Shown piece after piece: positions 63,127 to 64,000 of a stretch of DNA of 64,000 nt. Location of the stretch: contig OY970177.1 of NCBI GenBank assembly GCA_963707975.1, positions 1,178,001 to 1,242,000 on the forward strand, in the 5' to 3' direction. A program made the translations under genes and the position numbers. The stretch comes from CAVVXX01 sp963707975 (lineage in GTDB: Bacteria; Pseudomonadota; Alphaproteobacteria; Micropepsales; Micropepsaceae). Each line of letters begins with the position of its first letter. The stretch's first letter is position 1. The notes under the pieces were generated by a model. It had not been told where the DNA came from and made no database searches. It saw only the letters and a program-made list of their open reading frames with translations.

Positions 63127-63428
63127 TTTACCGACCTCAGGAAAGTGCGTTCCTCACGCAGAATAAGGCGCTCGCGCTCGGCGAAGGCGAAATTGGCGTG
63201 GGCCGCGGGATCGCTTTTGAGCCGCGCGCGATAGGTTTCGTAAGCGGCCAGGCTGTCGAAACCGATCATGGCAAGCGCGATGTCGTTGGTGCCTTCGTGC
63301 GGCATGAAATAGCCCATCAGATAACCGCCGCATTTGGGAATGATTGTTCCCCATGCCAGGGCATAACGCTCGAATGCGTCGCGCTTGAACGGGTCGATCT
63401 GGTAACGGATGCAGCAGACGACGCTCAT
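63123..63428 (-). CDS. NIPSNAP family protein
   Basis: 101 residues from ATG 63428 (GGAGA 8 bp upstream), with the NIPSNAP-like pattern VVCCIRYQIDPFKRDAFERYALAWG and LAMIGFDSLAAYETYRARL. Same dimeric-barrel superfamily as the next gene. It is divergent from an ArsR-type regulator about 73 bp away, which may control the pair. Confidence 0.82.
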   Translation of the reverse strand: MSVVCCIRYQIDPFKRDAFERYALAWGTIIPKCGGYLMGYFMPHEGTNDIALAMIGFDSLAAYETYRARLKSDPAAHANFAFAERERLILREERTFLRSVK

Positions 63429-63501
63429 GCTTCTGTCTCCATCGAATTGTGCAGGTATAATAACGCTTGCCACGCGCAGACGCTTCGCTTACGGTCGAAC
63501 T

Positions 63502-64000
63502 ATGAAAGAAGGGCCCAGCATTGCTCCCGTGGCGGCGCTCGCCGGCGATCCGGCGCGCGCCAACATGCTGGCAGCACTTTTGGCGGGCCAGGCGCTCACC
63601 GCGAGCGAGCTTGCGGGCGAGGCGGGGGTGACGTTGCAAACGGCCAGCGCGCATCTGGCGAAGTTGCAAACAGGCGGCCTGATCGCGGGCGCCCGCCAGG
63701 GCCGCCACCGCTATTTCAGGCTTGCCAATAATGACGTGGCCGAGATGCTGGAAAAAATCATGGGCGTCGCCGCGCGCGCGGGCCATATGCGCGCGCGTCC
63801 CGGCCCCGCCGACCCCGCGTTGCGCCGCGCGCGCGTCTGCTATGACCATCTCGCTGGCGAGCTCGGCGTTGCCATGTTCGACGGGCTGGTGCGCCGGGGG
63901 CGTCTTGCCGTGCGCGGGCCGGATGTGCGGCTCACGCGCAAGGGCGAGGCGTTCATGGAAAAATTTGGCATCGATGTGGCGGCGCTGTCGGGCGCGCGGC
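63502..64000 (+). CDS. ArsR family winged-helix regulator, truncated by the window end
   Basis: Open from ATG 63502 to the last base (about 166 codons). The winged helix (residues about 5-80) has ALAGDPARANMLAALLAGQALT, ELAGEAGVTLQTASAHLAKLQ and the wing ARQGRHRYFRLAN. A longer C-terminal region follows, typical of a subgroup of about 220 residues. No cysteine metal site is seen in the HTH. It probably regulates itself and the divergent NIPSNAP/ABM genes. Confidence 0.88.
   Translation, partial: MKEGPSIAPVAALAGDPARANMLAALLAGQALTASELAGEAGVTLQTASAHLAKLQTGGLIAGARQGRHRYFRLANNDVAEMLEKIMGVAARAGHMRARPGPADPALRRARVCYDHLAGELGVAMFDGLVRRGRLAVRGPDVRLTRKGEAFMEKFGIDVAALSGAR

Overview
The window reads as a contiguous chromosomal segment of a GC-rich alphaproteobacterium. 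The gene orders lgt-midA-pgeF, prs-rplY-pth-ychF, moaE-moaD-pgsA-uvrC, petABC, DUF6111-cca and moxR-DUF58-batA are all familiar from that class, and most proteins look alphaproteobacterial. A Rhizomicrobium/Micropepsales-like lineage is possible, but this is a low-confidence guess from memory. I saw no rRNA, tRNA, CRISPR array, transposase or integrase.

Layout. 0-4 kb: an Lrp-type regulator divergent from a lysine-degradation pair (lysine 6-dehydrogenase-like plus an ALDH7 semialdehyde dehydrogenase), then a secreted protein. 4-5.3 kb: NUDIX and GNAT genes between hairpin repeats. 5.3-12.6 kb: a MoxR/DUF58/BatA-type operon on the minus strand with a foreign-looking low-GC membrane gene inside it. 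12.8-16 kb: cca, a TerC-type protein and hemF. 16-24.3 kb: cytochrome bc1 genes followed by a methylthioadenosine salvage cluster (mtnP, apt, mtnA, fused aldolase/dehydrogenase). This stretch holds many single-base frameshifts. 24.3-33.6 kb: two MaoC proteins, periplasmic msrA/msrB, ychF-pth-rplY, prs and pgeF-midA-lgt. 33.7-49.8 kb: ubiK, proC, an OmpR/EnvZ-type pair, ilvE, moaE-moaD-pgsA, uvrC, a persulfide dioxygenase-rhodanese, folB with a pteridine-reductase-like SDR, glnD, trpS and two less-known genes. 49.8-54 kb: katG with a Fur-family-like operator, a VOC protein and a GST.

53.4-60.4 kb is the accessory part: many small or secreted proteins, two near-identical cold-shock genes sharing a conserved leader, a tandem pair of paralogous secreted proteins of unknown function, a ribosome-modulation-factor-like protein, low-GC membrane ORFs and a HigBA-type toxin-antitoxin module. 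The module lies between the real 3' end of uvrB and a second copy of the uvrB C-terminal codons. The window ends with uvrB, two small dimeric-barrel proteins and a truncated ArsR-type regulator.

The points most worth following up are: (1) the toxin-antitoxin module bracketed by duplicated uvrB tails; (2) the fused class II aldolase/short-chain dehydrogenase next to mtnP-apt-mtnA, which could carry out both the cleavage and the aldehyde step of a methylthioribulose-phosphate (DHAP) shunt; (3) the conserved leader shared by the two csp genes; (4) the paralogous secreted pair. The frameshifts in petB, mtnP, mtnA, the aldolase/SDR gene, prs and trpS mostly look like consensus indel errors rather than gene decay.
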